Part shown: piece by piece, positions 23,263 to 35,060 of the stretch
Layout: every line of letters starts with the position of its first letter
Position numbering within the stretch: the first letter of the stretch is position 1
Source: Phoronis australis
Lineage: Eukaryota > Phoronida > Phoronidae
NCBI GenBank assembly: GCA_002633005.1
Contig: NMRA01000267.1
Location: forward strand, 351,765-415,764
Direction: 5' to 3'
Length of the DNA: 64,000 nucleotides
Made by a program: the position numbers and the translations under genes
Notes under the pieces: model-generated
Database searches by the model: none
Told to the model about the DNA's origin: nothing
Seen by the model: the letters and a program-made list of their open reading frames with translations, nothing else

Positions 23263-23757
23263 AATGTGTTTTATCCCATACACGTTGAATCTGTCGAGGG
23301 AAATACGACCATGTAATAATGTTTTCCGTATTCACCTCCCGCACTACTTCAACAGTGACCTCTGACACTGAAGGTTCAAATGGTAGGTCAATGTTGACTC
23401 GACGTCGTTTGCCGGTTAAATCATCAAACTTTCGGAAAATAGTAGTAATACAATCGTAGCAGTGTAAATACCACTCAACATGCAACCAGCTCTCAATCGT
23501 AACGTCTGGAACAGGACTGCTAATTATACGACAGTTTCTGTCTTTTAACATCTTCGTGAAAGCAGACGACGCGTAGGCTACGCGCTCCGGTCAATGACCT
23601 AGTTTCATGAATGAGTGCAGCTACCCGATGAGGATTTTACAATGTTGTAAATATTCTTGCTATTTATTTATTTATTTTCGAAATATGATGCAAGTTCAAT
23701 GCACAATAACTGTCGTTTTCACACTTTTATCAATTTCAAGGAATAAACCGTTACATT
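23263..23757. repeat. tandemly duplicated unit, copy 1 (left part)
   Basis: Starting ttttatcccatac and gttgaatctgtcgagggaaa, this stretch is repeated from 24980 with about one change in six. The copy is split at 23758 by an inserted element and resumes at 24699-24840. A 97-codon minus frame (23551-23261) is not recognised and is not open in the second copy. Confidence 0.75.
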
Positions 23758-23785
23758 CAGAGGCGGATTTATGGGGGGGGGGGGG

Positions 23786-23858
23786 NNNNNNNNNNNNNNN
23801 NNNNNNNNNNNNNNNNNNNNNNNNNNNNNNNNNNNNNNNNNNNNNNNNNNNNNNNNNN
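23786..23858. other. assembly gap inside a poly-G tract
   Basis: Undetermined bases are flanked on both sides by long G runs. The true length of the G tract is unknown. Confidence 0.95.
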
Positions 23859-24388
23859 GGGGGGGGGGGGCTCAGATCCAATTTCAAGTGTCAAATTTGG
23901 AACGCGGCTTATTCGTAACGGAAGTATGGCTAAGTATAGGCTCTCCCGCGATATCCCAGGCGACCGGCAGTGGCGCTGCGCACTACGACTCCGTTTCCGT
24001 CGTCTGCTCCACTGTGCAATGAAGAAAATTTACTTCATTTTTTAAAGAAAATAGAACCTGAGTGACGATGAAAAAACAGAAGCTGCTGGTAAGATGTGAA
24101 TTTTAATCGAAGCCTTAGTGAATCACTCAGAAACTCATAATTAAGTTTGTCAAACTGACTTTTAAGTCTTAAAACACGATTTCCTAAGCAACCCGTCATT
24201 ATTGCCAACACAAAAAACGGATTTGGTCTTTTGGGCATTTGAAGAGTATTTTAAATACAACAAATTTGTTAAGAACCGATTGCACAAAACATAAAACGTG
24301 TAATAAGCATTACAAAAAGAAGTAGGTTTCGCGCGCAAACGCTATGGACCATAAACAAGTAGGTCTCTTAGTAGACGTTAGCAGATAA

Positions 24389-24457
24389 GTCGTGGTGGTG
24401 TAGTGCTAGCGCTCGTGCCCGCCGACCGCCAGGTCGTGAGTTGGAGTCTCTGGTAAG
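24389..24457 (+). repeat. tRNA-derived segment (SINE-like promoter)
   Basis: TGGTGTAGTGCTAGCG fits a pol III A box, and GGTCGTGAGTTGGAGTC fits a degenerate B box about 30 nt later. The acceptor stem does not pair, so it is a tRNA relic rather than a tRNA gene. It lies inside the ACATT-flanked element. Confidence 0.5.
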
Positions 24458-24840
24458 TCTTTTTGTTCCTGTTTGTTACGTTCTTCGTGTTTTTTTTCTT
24501 GGATAATACTTCAGGAATCAAGGAAAATGATTGATTTTTGGAGGAAAAAACAGAAAAATTTCGTTGGCGTGAGGGGGCAAATCTCCCCTCCCGACCACCC
24601 CCCTTCGGTGCTATGCGCATCAACAATCGTGGTTTGCGCAAATGCTTACAGCCGGACAAAATGTTGGCCCCCATTGTGATATCCTAGATCCGTCACTGAC
24701 ATTTAAAACTGTTTTCTTGGTAAGTTATCAACATAACGCGCACGTACATACACAACAGGTTGTGATTAGCCACGTAAACAGTCAGGGTGAAGTATTTATA
24801 AAATGCCGAAAGAACACAAAAGGAACTCACGAATTCGATG

Positions 24841-24990
24841 CGTATGGGATAAATACAAAACGTACATCGAGTGTCGTACACAAAATAAAATCCCACTCGA
24901 CATTATTCCGTGCATACGCGGAATAATGTCTCGTGGGATATTATTTCATGTACGCCACGCTCGGTACGTTTTGTGTATTTATCCCATACG
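24841..24990. repeat. 150-bp inverted repeat (hairpin)
   Basis: The arms cgtatgggataaatacaaaa and, on the other strand, cgtatgggataaatacacaa run inward about 70 bp each with small loops, meeting at cattattccg / cggaataatg. The right arm is repeated once more at about 25568-25640. Confidence 0.8.
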
Positions 24991-25640
24991 CGTTGAATCT
25001 GTCGAGGGAAATACTGCCATGTAATAAAGTTTTCCGCATTCACCTCCCGCACTACTTCAACAGTGACCTCTGACATGGAAAGTTCAAAAGGTAGGTCAAT
25101 GTCGACTCGACGTCTTCAACCGGATCGATGATTAAACTTCCCGAATATAGTTTAAAGTAATACAGTTGCAGCAGTTTAACTAACACTCGACATGTAACCA
25201 GGCCCTAAACGTAAAATCTGGAACAAAACTGTTAATTATATGACAATTGTGTCTCAGTTTTCAATTGCTGAATTCTATATCGTCTGCAACTCAGGCGCCG
25301 ATTCCTAGGAAACTACAAAATCAAATATTGTTATTTTTTTAACTATCTCCAGGAGATGTTACAAGTTCACTGCACAGTTGGCGTTGTTTTCATCTTTGGT
25401 ACCTCTTTTCAAGAAGTAAATCGTTACTTTTAAAACTGTTTCTTTTACAAGAGAAAACTTGCAACCTAACGCGCAAGTACATACATATAGGATGAAATCG
25501 TCCATGTAAACAGTCTAGGTCAAGTATTTAAAAAATCTGCCGAAAAAATGTTTCGGTCTCGGTCGATATGCGGAATAATGTCTCGTGGGGTATTACTTCA
25601 TGTACGCCACTCTAGGTACGTTTTGTGTATTTATGTTGCT
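24980..25640. repeat. tandemly duplicated unit, copy 2
   Basis: This follows the same order as 23263-23757 plus 24699-24960, without the inserted element, and ends with the cggaataatgtctcgtgggg phrase. It serves as the empty-site reference for the ACATT insertion. Confidence 0.75.
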
Positions 25641-25833
25641 GTCTATTTTTTCAATTGTTGAGATGTCGGCAAAGAAGATGTGCTGGATATTAATTTTGAG
25701 GTCTCTTGTGAAAGTCTGTCGATGATGAGCTGGCAAAGTTTCTGACTTTTCTTGCTGAGTTCCATACTACAGAACAGGTCACGGCACGAAAAAATGTGTA
25801 GAAGGGAAAACTCAGGCGGTTCGTAAACATGTT

Positions 25834-26037
25834 TGATTTATTGAAATAGTGAAAGAAAACTGGACGCAAGTAAAAACTACAGAACGCTATAACTATTATG
25901 ACGAAAGGAAACTGGGAACAAACTGATTGGAAGAATATTGGAAACGTAAGAAAGAAAATCCTGGAAAACATAATGGTAACTCATACCGCACAGTGAACGT
26001 GAAACGTGAACCAGAAAGGAATGTTAACGCCATGACA
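25834..26037 (-). repeat. BEL/Pao LTR copy (5' LTR or solo LTR)
   Basis: About 200 bp matching 18523-18723 end to end, with the same TGTCATGACG start on the minus strand and CAATAAATCA end. It lies upstream of the gag in the element's orientation, so it could be the 5' LTR. About 2.5 kb of duplicated foreign sequence separates it from gag, and I see no exact target duplication. Confidence 0.65.
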
Positions 26038-26180
26038 TGATCACCATTTATCTTAATCAGTGCGGAAGCCAAAAAAAGACACGTCACTAATTTGCAATTA
26101 ACTGTTGCTGCATCCATAGGCAGTGCAAAAGCATCGTTACTTTTATACTGACCGGATACGCCATATCTTGGCATATTTGT

Positions 26181-26435
26181 TTAAATGCACTCACGGACGC
26201 TAGACGTCTCTACGGTCCATGAAACAACTAGGCCTATGTCCGCCAGTGGCCGGCATCCACACACTTTTTTCACTTGGTTCACCCTTTTGACCGCAATTCT
26301 CCACGCCTGTAATAACCTTAGGTCTTTTGGAAATTTGTGACCACCTGCCGAAGAGCACCGGGAAAAAGCAATAATATGGTTTAGCGCGACGACGTATTTT
26401 GATAATAATTCGGTCTTTTTACCAGCTTTTTTCAT
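26181..26435 (-). pseudogene. THAP-like zinc-finger fragment
   Basis: The minus frame contains RCSSAGGHKFPKDLRLLQAW followed by RIAVKR. A Cys, then H-K-F-P-K-D and a Trp about ten residues on, is the core of a THAP DNA-binding domain. The distal C-x2-H and the AVPTIF end are not visible. This may be a relic of a P-type transposon or a fragment of a host gene; the evidence is moderate. Confidence 0.4.
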
Positions 26436-27214
26436 GCAGACAGTGACGCATGCTCAATTCAATCACCACTAGTACTGCAGCGACACCGCGTCGAATAGCC
26501 CCATTCTGTTTTTGTATTGGGTCAGCTACGGCTGCAAGAGCAAAACTGTCATTATGAGTCATTGCATTATAGTTGACTAATTTGCAAACAACTTACACGC
26601 TTTAAATGTATGCCTTTCAATACGTGAATACATAATTACGCATAAAAGTATCTTTAATTTCGCCAAAAATCTGAATGCAACCAATCATAAGTAAAATACA
26701 ATATTTGTTTTCGTGTCTAGAGATATTTGTTGAACATGCGCTGTTTTGAATTTTGGTACAACCACGAATGTCATCGTCACGTCAATTATGTGCAAAACCC
26801 ACACCCAAGGGTTTCGTAACGGATATTCTTCAATCACTATCCGCCTCGTCACGTGAACAATTGACCTATCGCAAACCCCGCCCCCTTGCGAAATGTCGAC
26901 AAACAAAAAATAAATTTTACTCGGAAACGAGTTGCTTGTCGGGTAAAATGAAGACATGAAATCGCAGGTGTATCAAGAATGCTGCGTTGTGATTGCTCAG
27001 TTAAGCCGTCACTCAAACTCCTGGCGATATGTCAATAACACGGCAGCGTTACCAAAAACAACGCTAATTTTCGGAAGTATATAATGTGTGTGCCATCACG
27101 AAATTTAGTTGTACATCGTTTGACGTCCAGAAAAACAAGTTTGGTATCTTCCCCTTGAGTAATCTTCTTTACGGAAACAAGTCTTGTGGAAACAACGACG
27201 GTCCGACTTACGCG
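26436..27214. other. 5' flank of the receptor gene
   Basis: I see no gene here. A TATA-like tatata lies at about 27077, roughly 140 bp before the chosen start codon. I cannot fix a transcription start. Confidence 0.4.
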
Positions 27215-28165
27215 ATGGAATCGCACAACAGCACTGTCTTACCCTGGTATCTGACAAATAACGTTCCGGAGGTTGTGTCTTATACGTTTTCTGTCATTGA
27301 CTTGATCATTGCAGCAGTAACGCTTATAGGAAATGCTATCGTAGGTTGGCTGTTTTTTACCAATCATCAGGTTCGATCAGAAAACATCAGCATCTTTGTG
27401 GTTGCTTTGGCCCAAACGGACTTCGTTATTGGTTGTTCATTAGTTCTTAGCGCGTTCAGAGCTCATCTCGTGCCTCTTTATTGGCGGTCGCTACCAATCG
27501 AGGACATTTCAAGTCCAGCAGCGTGCAAAGTAATGATGTATCCCACACTTTATGGGTTCACAGCCACGAACTACATGTTAACAATGTTGGCTGTAGATCG
27601 GTTCATCTTCATCAAATTCCCGCTGCGGTATGAATTCCTGATGACCCGGCGCGTTTACGTAAACGTAGTCATGGGTGGTTTACTGCTTGCGTTAACGATA
27701 CCTGCTATCTTGTTAGCTACAGCGTCAACAGACTTACCGGAACAGAGGTGCATTTTGGAAACCATAATTTCTAGCAAACCTGCTCTAGATATTTATTTGA
27801 TTTTGACAGTATACATACCGATGGTACTAATAGTAACTTTTCACTCTTACGTTGCCATTATGGCCTACAAACAGCGCAACAAAATAAACTCGTCGGATGC
27901 TTCCCAGTCGCTGAAGGGTCAATTCAAGATAACGAAAGCCATACTGCACTTCGTGTTGTTCTTTATACTGTGCAACATACCAATCACCGTAGTTTCACGT
28001 ATTGTGCGATTCCCGTCAGGCAACGAACCGGTGTGGTTTGTGATTTTAAGATTTTCTGTTGTTGACATATTGGTTTGCAATTCCATGTTAAATCCATTTT
28101 TCTACGCTTTTAAGATTGACGTGTTTGGTAAAGCATTTGCCAAATTTATGTCGTGCAAAAAGTAA
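27215..28165 (+). CDS. class A (rhodopsin-like) G protein-coupled receptor, single exon
   Basis: A plasma-membrane receptor of 316 aa in one exon, ligand unknown. The N-terminus has an NST glycosylation site (residues 5-7). TM1 (24-48) has GN at 39-40. TM2 (58-80) has the sodium-site Asp69. C104 at the top of TM3 can pair with C179 in loop 2. TM3 ends in DRF (128-130), a variant of DRY. TM5 has P202. TM6 has CNIP (253-256) instead of CWxP. TM7 ends NPFFY (293-297). The usual Trp of TM4 is absent. The tail is very short (about 19 residues) and ends in CKK. I chose the ATG at 27215 because the frame upstream has no earlier ATG and the resulting N-terminus is of normal length. Single-exon class A receptors of this kind expand in invertebrate genomes. 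It resembles the adenosine/melatonin/orphan group only in general layout. Confidence 0.93.
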   Translation: MESHNSTVLPWYLTNNVPEVVSYTFSVIDLIIAAVTLIGNAIVGWLFFTNHQVRSENISIFVVALAQTDFVIGCSLVLSAFRAHLVPLYWRSLPIEDISSPAACKVMMYPTLYGFTATNYMLTMLAVDRFIFIKFPLRYEFLMTRRVYVNVVMGGLLLALTIPAILLATASTDLPEQRCILETIISSKPALDIYLILTVYIPMVLIVTFHSYVAIMAYKQRNKINSSDASQSLKGQFKITKAILHFVLFFILCNIPITVVSRIVRFPSGNEPVWFVILRFSVVDILVCNSMLNPFFYAFKIDVFGKAFAKFMSCKK

Positions 28166-30311
28166 ACTGACTAGTATGATAACAGTGCATACAAAATATT
28201 TGAAAATCAGTGTAAGTATTCCTCGTAAAAACGTGTAACCAGTCTGAGTCATGTTGGAAAATCTACTTTTGTCATATTACTACCGTGGTATCGTGTTATC
28301 AAAGCTCAAATCAACATTTGCTCGCAAAGACGTCCCTTATACCGACAATTATGGTATCGAATGTTTTCTGGAAATTTGGTCCCCGTTATGAATCCAAAAT
28401 TTAACCCCCCAATGAAAGGCGATTAGACGGACATTAAGGTTTAACTCTCACCGGTAGGCAGTCATTTCACCGTCATGAATGATCAAAAACACCGGACCAT
28501 CATACAGACGCGATGCTCTCGCAACACCAAAAGCAGAGGTAGGAAGAGGCAGTGATTTCATGTTGTTATCAATGGTGTTATAATGATAATCCGTAAGGAG
28601 ATTTCAAGCATTGACTGGAGAAGGATTCATGAAAAGTCAAACCTTAAGTAAAATCTTTTGTCCCTTTTGATAATGTCTGTATAGAGTGTTACCAGATTTT
28701 GCAAATTGGACACTAGCATTTAGCTGATATATTGTTTTTGAAAGGACGGTGAAATAGTTTGTTTTATTTATTACATGGTCAGTGACGATGATCATGGTGA
28801 TCCATTACTTTGCAGTGACGAGTTATTTTCTTTCAAGAACATTACAACAGCATTTCAACATTGGTGAAGTTGCTCTAACATACGGTTGCTCCAAGTACAA
28901 AAGTATATCATCGACATGAAACACGATTACGAGACTAACTGAGCTCCAAAAATTGTGAGGATCATTGACCTGAAACTTGTCTGATTAAAAATTGCAGTAC
29001 CTCCAACTTTCTCGCCGGAGAACACTTCTTAATCATATATCGTAAAACTATTTAAGTCTTAACTTTGACCGAAATAACAATGCCGTCATTCCTTCACATG
29101 TCACGTTGCGCTTGTTTGAACAACGCTGTTGACGTGATGCCAACAATCAAATTTGAGAATGAAACGGAGCCCTGAACGTGATCAGTGAGAAAGGCTGGTG
29201 ATTACTGCTCGTTATTGCAAAGGATTGTCGAATATTTTTTCGAGTGAAACAGTACCTTTTTGATGTTTTAAAAAAGAAACCACCTGAAAATATTCATATT
29301 GTGGAAAATGGGCAATGTTCAGTAGTGGAAACTTATATTAAAAATAGTGCAAATGAAACCACTTTTTTCAACGCTCTCAGATTTGGAATACTTATTTGAA
29401 TGAGCATCTTTGCCCATCTTTTTCTTTCCTTGCCCTACATTTTCTCTATTACCCAATCATCCTCTGACGTTACGTATCTACTTATTAGCACGCCCAGAGT
29501 CTCTTATTGACGTGGCAATGGCGTTTGAGTTGTTTTTACTGTTGTTAAAATCCCGTAGTAACGTTATTTTGTTACTTTGTTTCAACTATTATCCGTAGGA
29601 CTATGCCAACAATATTTTATGCTATCGTTGTTGTTGTTGTTATTACAACGTCGTAGGATGTTGTGCCGGTACAACTTTGAATGATCTTCATAACAATTTC
29701 TTGCCATATTTAGACCAATGTCAGTGTTCATTTACTGTGGTAGTCACTATTATTGTTGTTATTACATCGTTGTATTACCATTATTTTGAATTGTTTATTA
29801 TAACAGTGTCGTGCTCTGTTTCGAACCATTGTAATTATTCAAATACATCACCATCAATCAGCGTTCGAAATACACGCTGGCCCGATGGCCTGGGGCCAGT
29901 GGATTTGAGGCTGGTATCATGTAAAATTTCTTACCCGTACATGTATTTTTTACCACAAGTACCCTGTTGCGCACGTGCGATTTTGAGGGTCACTTATTTC
30001 ATGCCTAAGTCGTAAAATACATGGCCTCGTGAAATATCTTACCTGTCGAAGACGGAAAGCACACTGTAAAATTAGTTTAAAATAGAAGTTTACTAGATGT
30101 GTGATTATGTAACGAATTTGGTTTATTGTGATTGTTATGTTAGACATTGATCAATGAATTATAATTGATCAACTTCAAATCAGTCACCATCCGTTAGGCT
30201 TGCGCACATGCTACAGTGTCAGCGGGTTTTGGTCATGTTGGTTTGTGTTATTGTACTTTGTAAATTGTGTTATTAGTTATTACTTATGTTTAAACCTATC
30301 ATCTCCCCCCA

Positions 30312-30317
<6 letters not shown>
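28166..30317. other. unassigned intergenic DNA
   Basis: No gene, terminal repeat or RNA is recognisable. No AATAAA occurs in the first 200 bp after the receptor gene. Small open frames at 29410-30015 have no domain. Confidence 0.4.
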
Positions 30318-30318
<1 letters not shown>

Positions 30319-30370
<52 letters not shown>

Positions 30371-30373
30371 TCC

Positions 30374-30404
<31 letters not shown>

Positions 30405-30412
30405 GCTCGCTC
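30319..30412. repeat. (CT)n microsatellite
   Basis: An almost pure CT array with short TATC interruptions in the middle and CGCT at the end. It creates a Leu-Ser open frame that is not a gene. Confidence 0.97.
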
Positions 30413-30869
30413 TATTTGCGGGGAGGAATCCCGTAGCTAGGTAGGAAAAATACTTCTTATTCGAAGAACTTGCGTGTTCGATCTAAGACGGGAAATTAAT
30501 GGCCTTGGTATCTTTCGCAAAACTTAAGAATTTATTATTCTATTTTTAAAACGTTTTCGGTTAAACTGCATGCATACTTTACTTCATTTTGCTCTTGTTG
30601 TGGTTGATTGCGATTGTAATGTAAAATAAAAGGATATTTCGTTTTCACAGTTATTTTGCGTGAAAGACGTTTCCTGCTCAAAAATTGTTAACTTAACGGC
30701 GAAAGAGCTGATAACGTCAAAACTGAAAATGATTTAACTCTACCCGAAATGTGATTTTACTCTGGCTGGCACCGTAGACCCCTAAATTAGTGATATTGCA
30801 TCGATTCTGGTTCAAGATTCAATGTTACCCTCATGTCTTTCAAGGAATTATGCAGTGCACTTGCCACTT

Positions 30870-31200
30870 TATACATGCGCGCACCCCGCCTAAAATATAG
30901 GGGTGCTCGAATTTTTCATTATGTGGACCTTTTGCTGAAAAATACTGGAACTAAGAAAAAATATAAAAACATTGTCTTACATTTATCCCCACGAATTGTG
31001 AATTCGCGCCGAATTCCTGTGGACTTTTGGCTCGTTTTCTCGGACTTTTTGTTTTTCTGAGGAGGACTTTTTGTTTGTTCACTTCGCCAAGGGGGGTTGG
31101 GGCTACTTCGAGCCTACCGAGCCCCCCTGGGTGCGAGCATGTTATACAGACCTGTAAAGATGACTGGTTTTTTAGTCCAAGAATTCTTTGCAGGCCCATA
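30870..31200. mobile_element. decayed CAGNGGCGGAT-family copy (probable)
   Basis: The phrases gcgcgcaccccgcctaaaat and, later, gagcccccctgggtgcgagc match internal parts of the elements at 43921 and 46792 in the same order. No intact end is found. Confidence 0.45.
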
Positions 31201-31399
31201 AACGAAATAAACCTTACCTAAAAATGTTGCGTGGATTTCTTAATGTTGAAGAATTGTTACCCCCTCTCAATTTTCTGTGTTGATTCACGGGTTGATACAA
31301 TAAAGAATCCTAATCAAAGTTTTCATTACCTATATGATTCTTGGTTAGCAGTGAAACATGCTCATACTAGTTCTCATTTATTGAAAAATCAGAAAATGT

Positions 31400-32030
31400 T
31401 TTAGTACAAAGTCAAATCGAAATCGCTTTCAATGTCGACACTTTCAAAATAACATCAACAACACTTGGTATAAAACATGATTACAATCTCCATTAAAAGT
31501 CTAGATCAAGAAAAACAGGTGTTGTACAACTGGATAAAACATGAGAGCCAAAAACCTAGCATAAATGGAGTCACAACGGTAAGTTATCAACATTTTTATA
31601 CAAAGTCAAAGCAAAATCGCTTTCAATGAGTTGAACTCGAAAACCGATGTTCTTTGACTGTGAGAAGCAAAAAGCTAGCATGTCTGGGACCACTAATGAA
31701 ATTCGCCCAAATTTTACTACATACTTGAACCAAAGTCGCTTTCAAAATCAAGTCTTGGTAAATAACATATTCATAATGCCTAAGGAAAGCCTTGGAGACA
31801 AAAACAGAAGTTCTTTAACTTGATTAATTATAAGAGCCAGAAAGCTAGCATAACTGAGGCCGCAACTGAAGTCTCAAATATACTGATACAAAATCGCTTC
31901 TGGGAGTCTATATGATTGTACAAAACATTTTCTTAATGTCTACTGAGAATTTACACTCCATAAATAGATGTTATTTTACTTGATTAACTACAAGAGCCAA
32001 AAAACTAGCATTTCTCGGTACCGATTTGAA
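31400..32030. repeat. diverged tandem array, four units of 120-190 bp
   Basis: Two phrases alternate four times: a form of caaagtcaaatcgaaatcgctttcaatg at 31410, 31600, 31730 and 31885, and a form of agagccaaaaagctagcat at 31543, 31662, 31829 and 31992. Spacing varies, so the units have taken indels. No coding capacity. Confidence 0.7.
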
Positions 32031-32389
32031 AACATCAGAAGCGTGTGTGTCATGACCGTGAACAACACAGCAACGCAGCTGCAAATGAAGAAAATAAGAC
32101 GTTAAACAGTGTACAAAAAAACCAAAGAAATCAGCACAGTATGTTGCCAAGAATTTCCGATAATGGGACAAATTCCCACTACACTTTAAAGAGGCAAGCG
32201 AAAGCTCGTGAATAGAAGTGATGCTTCTGGCAAGCAAAGTATTACCATATGACTGCAGTCATGCATGTTAGTAGTGACAACCAGGCTCATCTTGCAGGCT
32301 TCATTACTGCCAAACTGATGAATCATCCGTCATCATCAAACATTTCATTTCAACTGCACTGTCAGTTGTCTTTTACCTAACCTAGGCTT

Positions 32390-32580
32390 TATTTAAGGAC
32401 ATAAATTAATTATTAACAGCGTAAATTAAAGTTAATTTACTCTACAACTAATAAATTTACGATGTAAAAAGTTAATTTACGCGACAAAGAATAATTTACG
32501 CCATTGAAAGATTTGTGCCGCAAAGAATTAACTCACGCCTGTAACAAGAATTAATTTACGCATGTAATTCACCACAGTTT
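32390..32580. repeat. AT-rich interspersed repeat of a TAATTTACGC word
   Basis: The word taatttacgc and near forms (aatttact, aatttacga) recur about six times at roughly 30-bp spacing, some as the aattaa counterpart. It is a degenerate satellite. Confidence 0.55.
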
Positions 32581-33790
32581 CAATTTATGGTTGTTTTTTC
32601 ATATTTTGTATTTTGGTCTTTGCCTATTACAAATCTGCAAAAATGTGGGGTCACTGAATTAGTTTTATCCGTTACAGTCGTCCTAAGTAAAGGCACCTCT
32701 GGCAAAAAAGGACATTTAAATTGGTTACGAACGAGTCACCTCTAATTATATTAATGATTAAAATTATTCTGCACAGGAATTAATTTCGTTACACGAAGTC
32801 TGTTTTATGTTTTGACGACTCTATTTCTATATTCTGGTTTATTGATTTCCTGACATCGTAGTAGAAGTAAACGATTTTTGCCTTCTACACAAAAACTTTC
32901 AACGTTAGTTTTGTTCTTCGATTAAGCTTCAATTTCATGCCAATCGTGCATCCTGTGAAAGCAAAAAACAAGGGGTCACCGACTTCGTTTTTGAGCTATC
33001 AAATAGCTTCACATAAGAATGCGTAATTTCACCTTCTTAAAAGCCCCATGCATTTCACTTGATGGTGACTATGTTACGTTTTTTTGAATTCGAAATAAGT
33101 TTACTGGCAATTAGTCAATAAGAGGTTACTTATTTAATGAATTTAAAATTGCCGTTTGAATATAAGTCACGTGTAATACCTACATTTGTGTTTGCCAATT
33201 GCTTAGTATGACGTCATTGTAAACTTTGATGTCGTGCGCTATTAATAAACAATAAAATAACAAAAACTCAAGTCAGAACCATCATAATCAAATTATATAA
33301 TCTTCTTTTTGAAACAAAAATCACATTCAAATATATAGAAGTTAGACAATGTCGTAAAACAACGACCACTTTATGGTTTTTGTGGCAAACTGTGTCAAAC
33401 CCCCTTTAAGCCCGTGAACTCTTGAAAAAAGCGTCTTGATTTTTAACAACCAAGCTCTCAAGAAAAGTCCAGATACTTTTGTACCTTATATAATACAGAA
33501 ACAAATTTGCAAGTGTTGTTTGGACAAAAATGTTTGCGAAAAATACGACCATCTGTGAAAAATAACGCTTTTTGAGAAAACAAAATAACGTGCTTACCCT
33601 TAGATATTCAATAATTGATAGCAAAGGTATCCTATTACCTTACGATCAGGTCGTGGGTGCCGGAAAGAATGCTGCTTGCCTGCATCGTCTAGCCTGTAGT
33701 GACACCAGCACTCGCGAATTGCAGTAGCCAACTGCAGTTAAGAGGCTTCCAGGTGCACTAACTGCACGTGGATATCAGTACAAAAGAACT
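32581..33790. other. unassigned intergenic DNA
   Basis: No gene or repeat is recognised. The open frame at 33406-33624 shows no domain. Confidence 0.4.
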
Positions 33791-34100
33791 GGCAAATGGT
33801 TGATGCAACCTTGGCAGCCATTGGTTAGCTTTACAACAAAGAAAGAAAATGGCGGACTGTGAACGATTTTTAGCCTCGTCATACATGTGGCGTTCCTGCT
33901 GTAGTGTTTAATAGCCAAGTGCTTGACACATCTGGCCGACTTAAAGGTGTGTTATTCATACTGTGTAAATAAAAGAAAACAACGTAAACAAAAGTCAGCG
34001 ACAGTAGCAAAATGCGCACCGAAAAGGCACCAACAACAACTTTCCGATTGAACATATCCCAATTAGGCACCGATTTGTCCGTAAACCAGACCACAAACCA
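33791..34100. repeat. dispersed repeat C, reverse copy
   Basis: The reverse complement of 16255-16480, with about 20 percent differences by eye. The 71-codon minus frame here is not conserved in the other copy. Confidence 0.7.
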
Positions 34101-34369
34101 TATTCTTCTTTACACTTCCTGTCCGCCAGTTATGCCAGTTTGTTTACTGTAAAGCGTTATCTCTTGAGAATTCCACCAGCCAATCAGAAACGCCGGCGAG
34201 GAAAATTAAATGATACTTGCGTGTTCTCTACCCCCCCTAGCGGACACATAGGCAACCAGTGGGACAACACATGAGGCAAGATTACGGCAGCTCAAGGAAG
34301 CCTAGCGACATGATTCATCACTAGAAAGTTATGGGCTAAAGTATACGCCACGACTCAACTACTGATCAA

Positions 34370-35060
34370 GTGCAACGAAATGTACACGATAAAGGTTCAA
34401 CCGGACTTAGTATCGCCTGTGTAAAGAGCAACCAAGGTGATGCGATAAAAGAGTTACGGAAGTCCTTGAAAAGGCATACCCATGAGTCTGGTCGAGGAGT
34501 ACACACGATCGTATTACCAACGTCTTCTATTTGCCGAGAACGCTATGAGTCGCAGTGACCAAGTTCTGCATATTTTGAAACTTAAACCGGAAGACGATCC
34601 CAAAAGACTGAGTGCTTAAGATTCCGTTGGGAGAAATGCCCCTCATGGAGGTGTCTTTGAAGAGGATACTTTAGCAGTTAACTTGATTGGCCCTTTAACT
34701 TCAATGACAGACAAGGAAGACATGTATGTCCCCGCAGTGAAAGACTTCGATTCCAGCCTCCCATTCAGTAACACTAGGACCTCGCTAAAAACCAAGAATT
34801 TGCGAGATTACGTGACTGGCTAGTTTTTATCCATCTAGGTCGTAGCGTAGGTCCTAGCGTAGGTCCTAGCGTTACTGAATGCACGCCAGGTAGCTTAAGA
34901 TGATGGCACTACCGGAAGTAAAGGTAGTCTGCGTGGCTGAAGACTTTTTAGAAGTCTTCAGTAACAATGGGTTCCCACGGGAGATCCTGAGTGACTGTGG
35001 AACACCATTTACAATGTAACAGATGAAGGAAGTCTACAGAGAAGGCTATGTCGAAAATGT
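34370..35060 (+). pseudogene. gypsy-type integrase remnant, split by a MITE
   Basis: Before the MITE the frame reads AVNLIGPLTSMTDKEDMYV, the start of a gypsy integrase core, with Asn where the first catalytic Asp stands. After the MITE it reads FSNNGFPREILSDCGTPFT, which holds the second catalytic Asp, followed at once by a stop (TAA) and QMKEVY. The middle of the core is deleted or scrambled. It is plainly dead. An upstream frame at 34370-34558 has no recognised domain. Confidence 0.75.
34762..34881. mobile_element. palindromic MITE, CTAGGACC family, copy 2
   Basis: The left end is cattcagtaacactaggacc and the right end, on the other strand, is cattcagtaacgctaggacc, about 120 bp apart. It interrupts the gypsy integrase remnant. 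Related to 16527-16655. Confidence 0.85.

Larger units (their letters stand above)
23758..24698. mobile_element. CAGNGGCGGAT-family element with ACATT target duplication
   Basis: The left end is cagaggcggatttatggggg and the right end, on the other strand, is cagtgacggatctaggatat. ACATT lies directly outside both ends (23753-23757, 24699-24703). The neighbouring tandem copy shows the uninterrupted site at about 25425-25445. The interior shares phrases with 61670-61853 and with the right arm of the 5644-8026 element. It contains the assembly gap and a tRNA-like segment. Two open frames running through the N's are artefacts. Confidence 0.85.

Noticed and set aside
23607-24022. Open frames running through the N block
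   Set aside because: Undetermined bases cannot show an open frame, and the flanks are poly-G and transposon ends.
24389-24457. Functional tRNA gene on the plus strand
   Set aside because: The B box is degenerate, no cloverleaf forms, and it lies inside a transposon.
18523-26037. Complete BEL element with two LTRs
   Set aside because: The right LTR copy is separated from gag by duplicated unrelated sequence and has no matching target duplication, so it may be a solo LTR.
30200-30436. Open frame of Leu-Ser repeats
   Set aside because: It is the translation of a (CT)n microsatellite.
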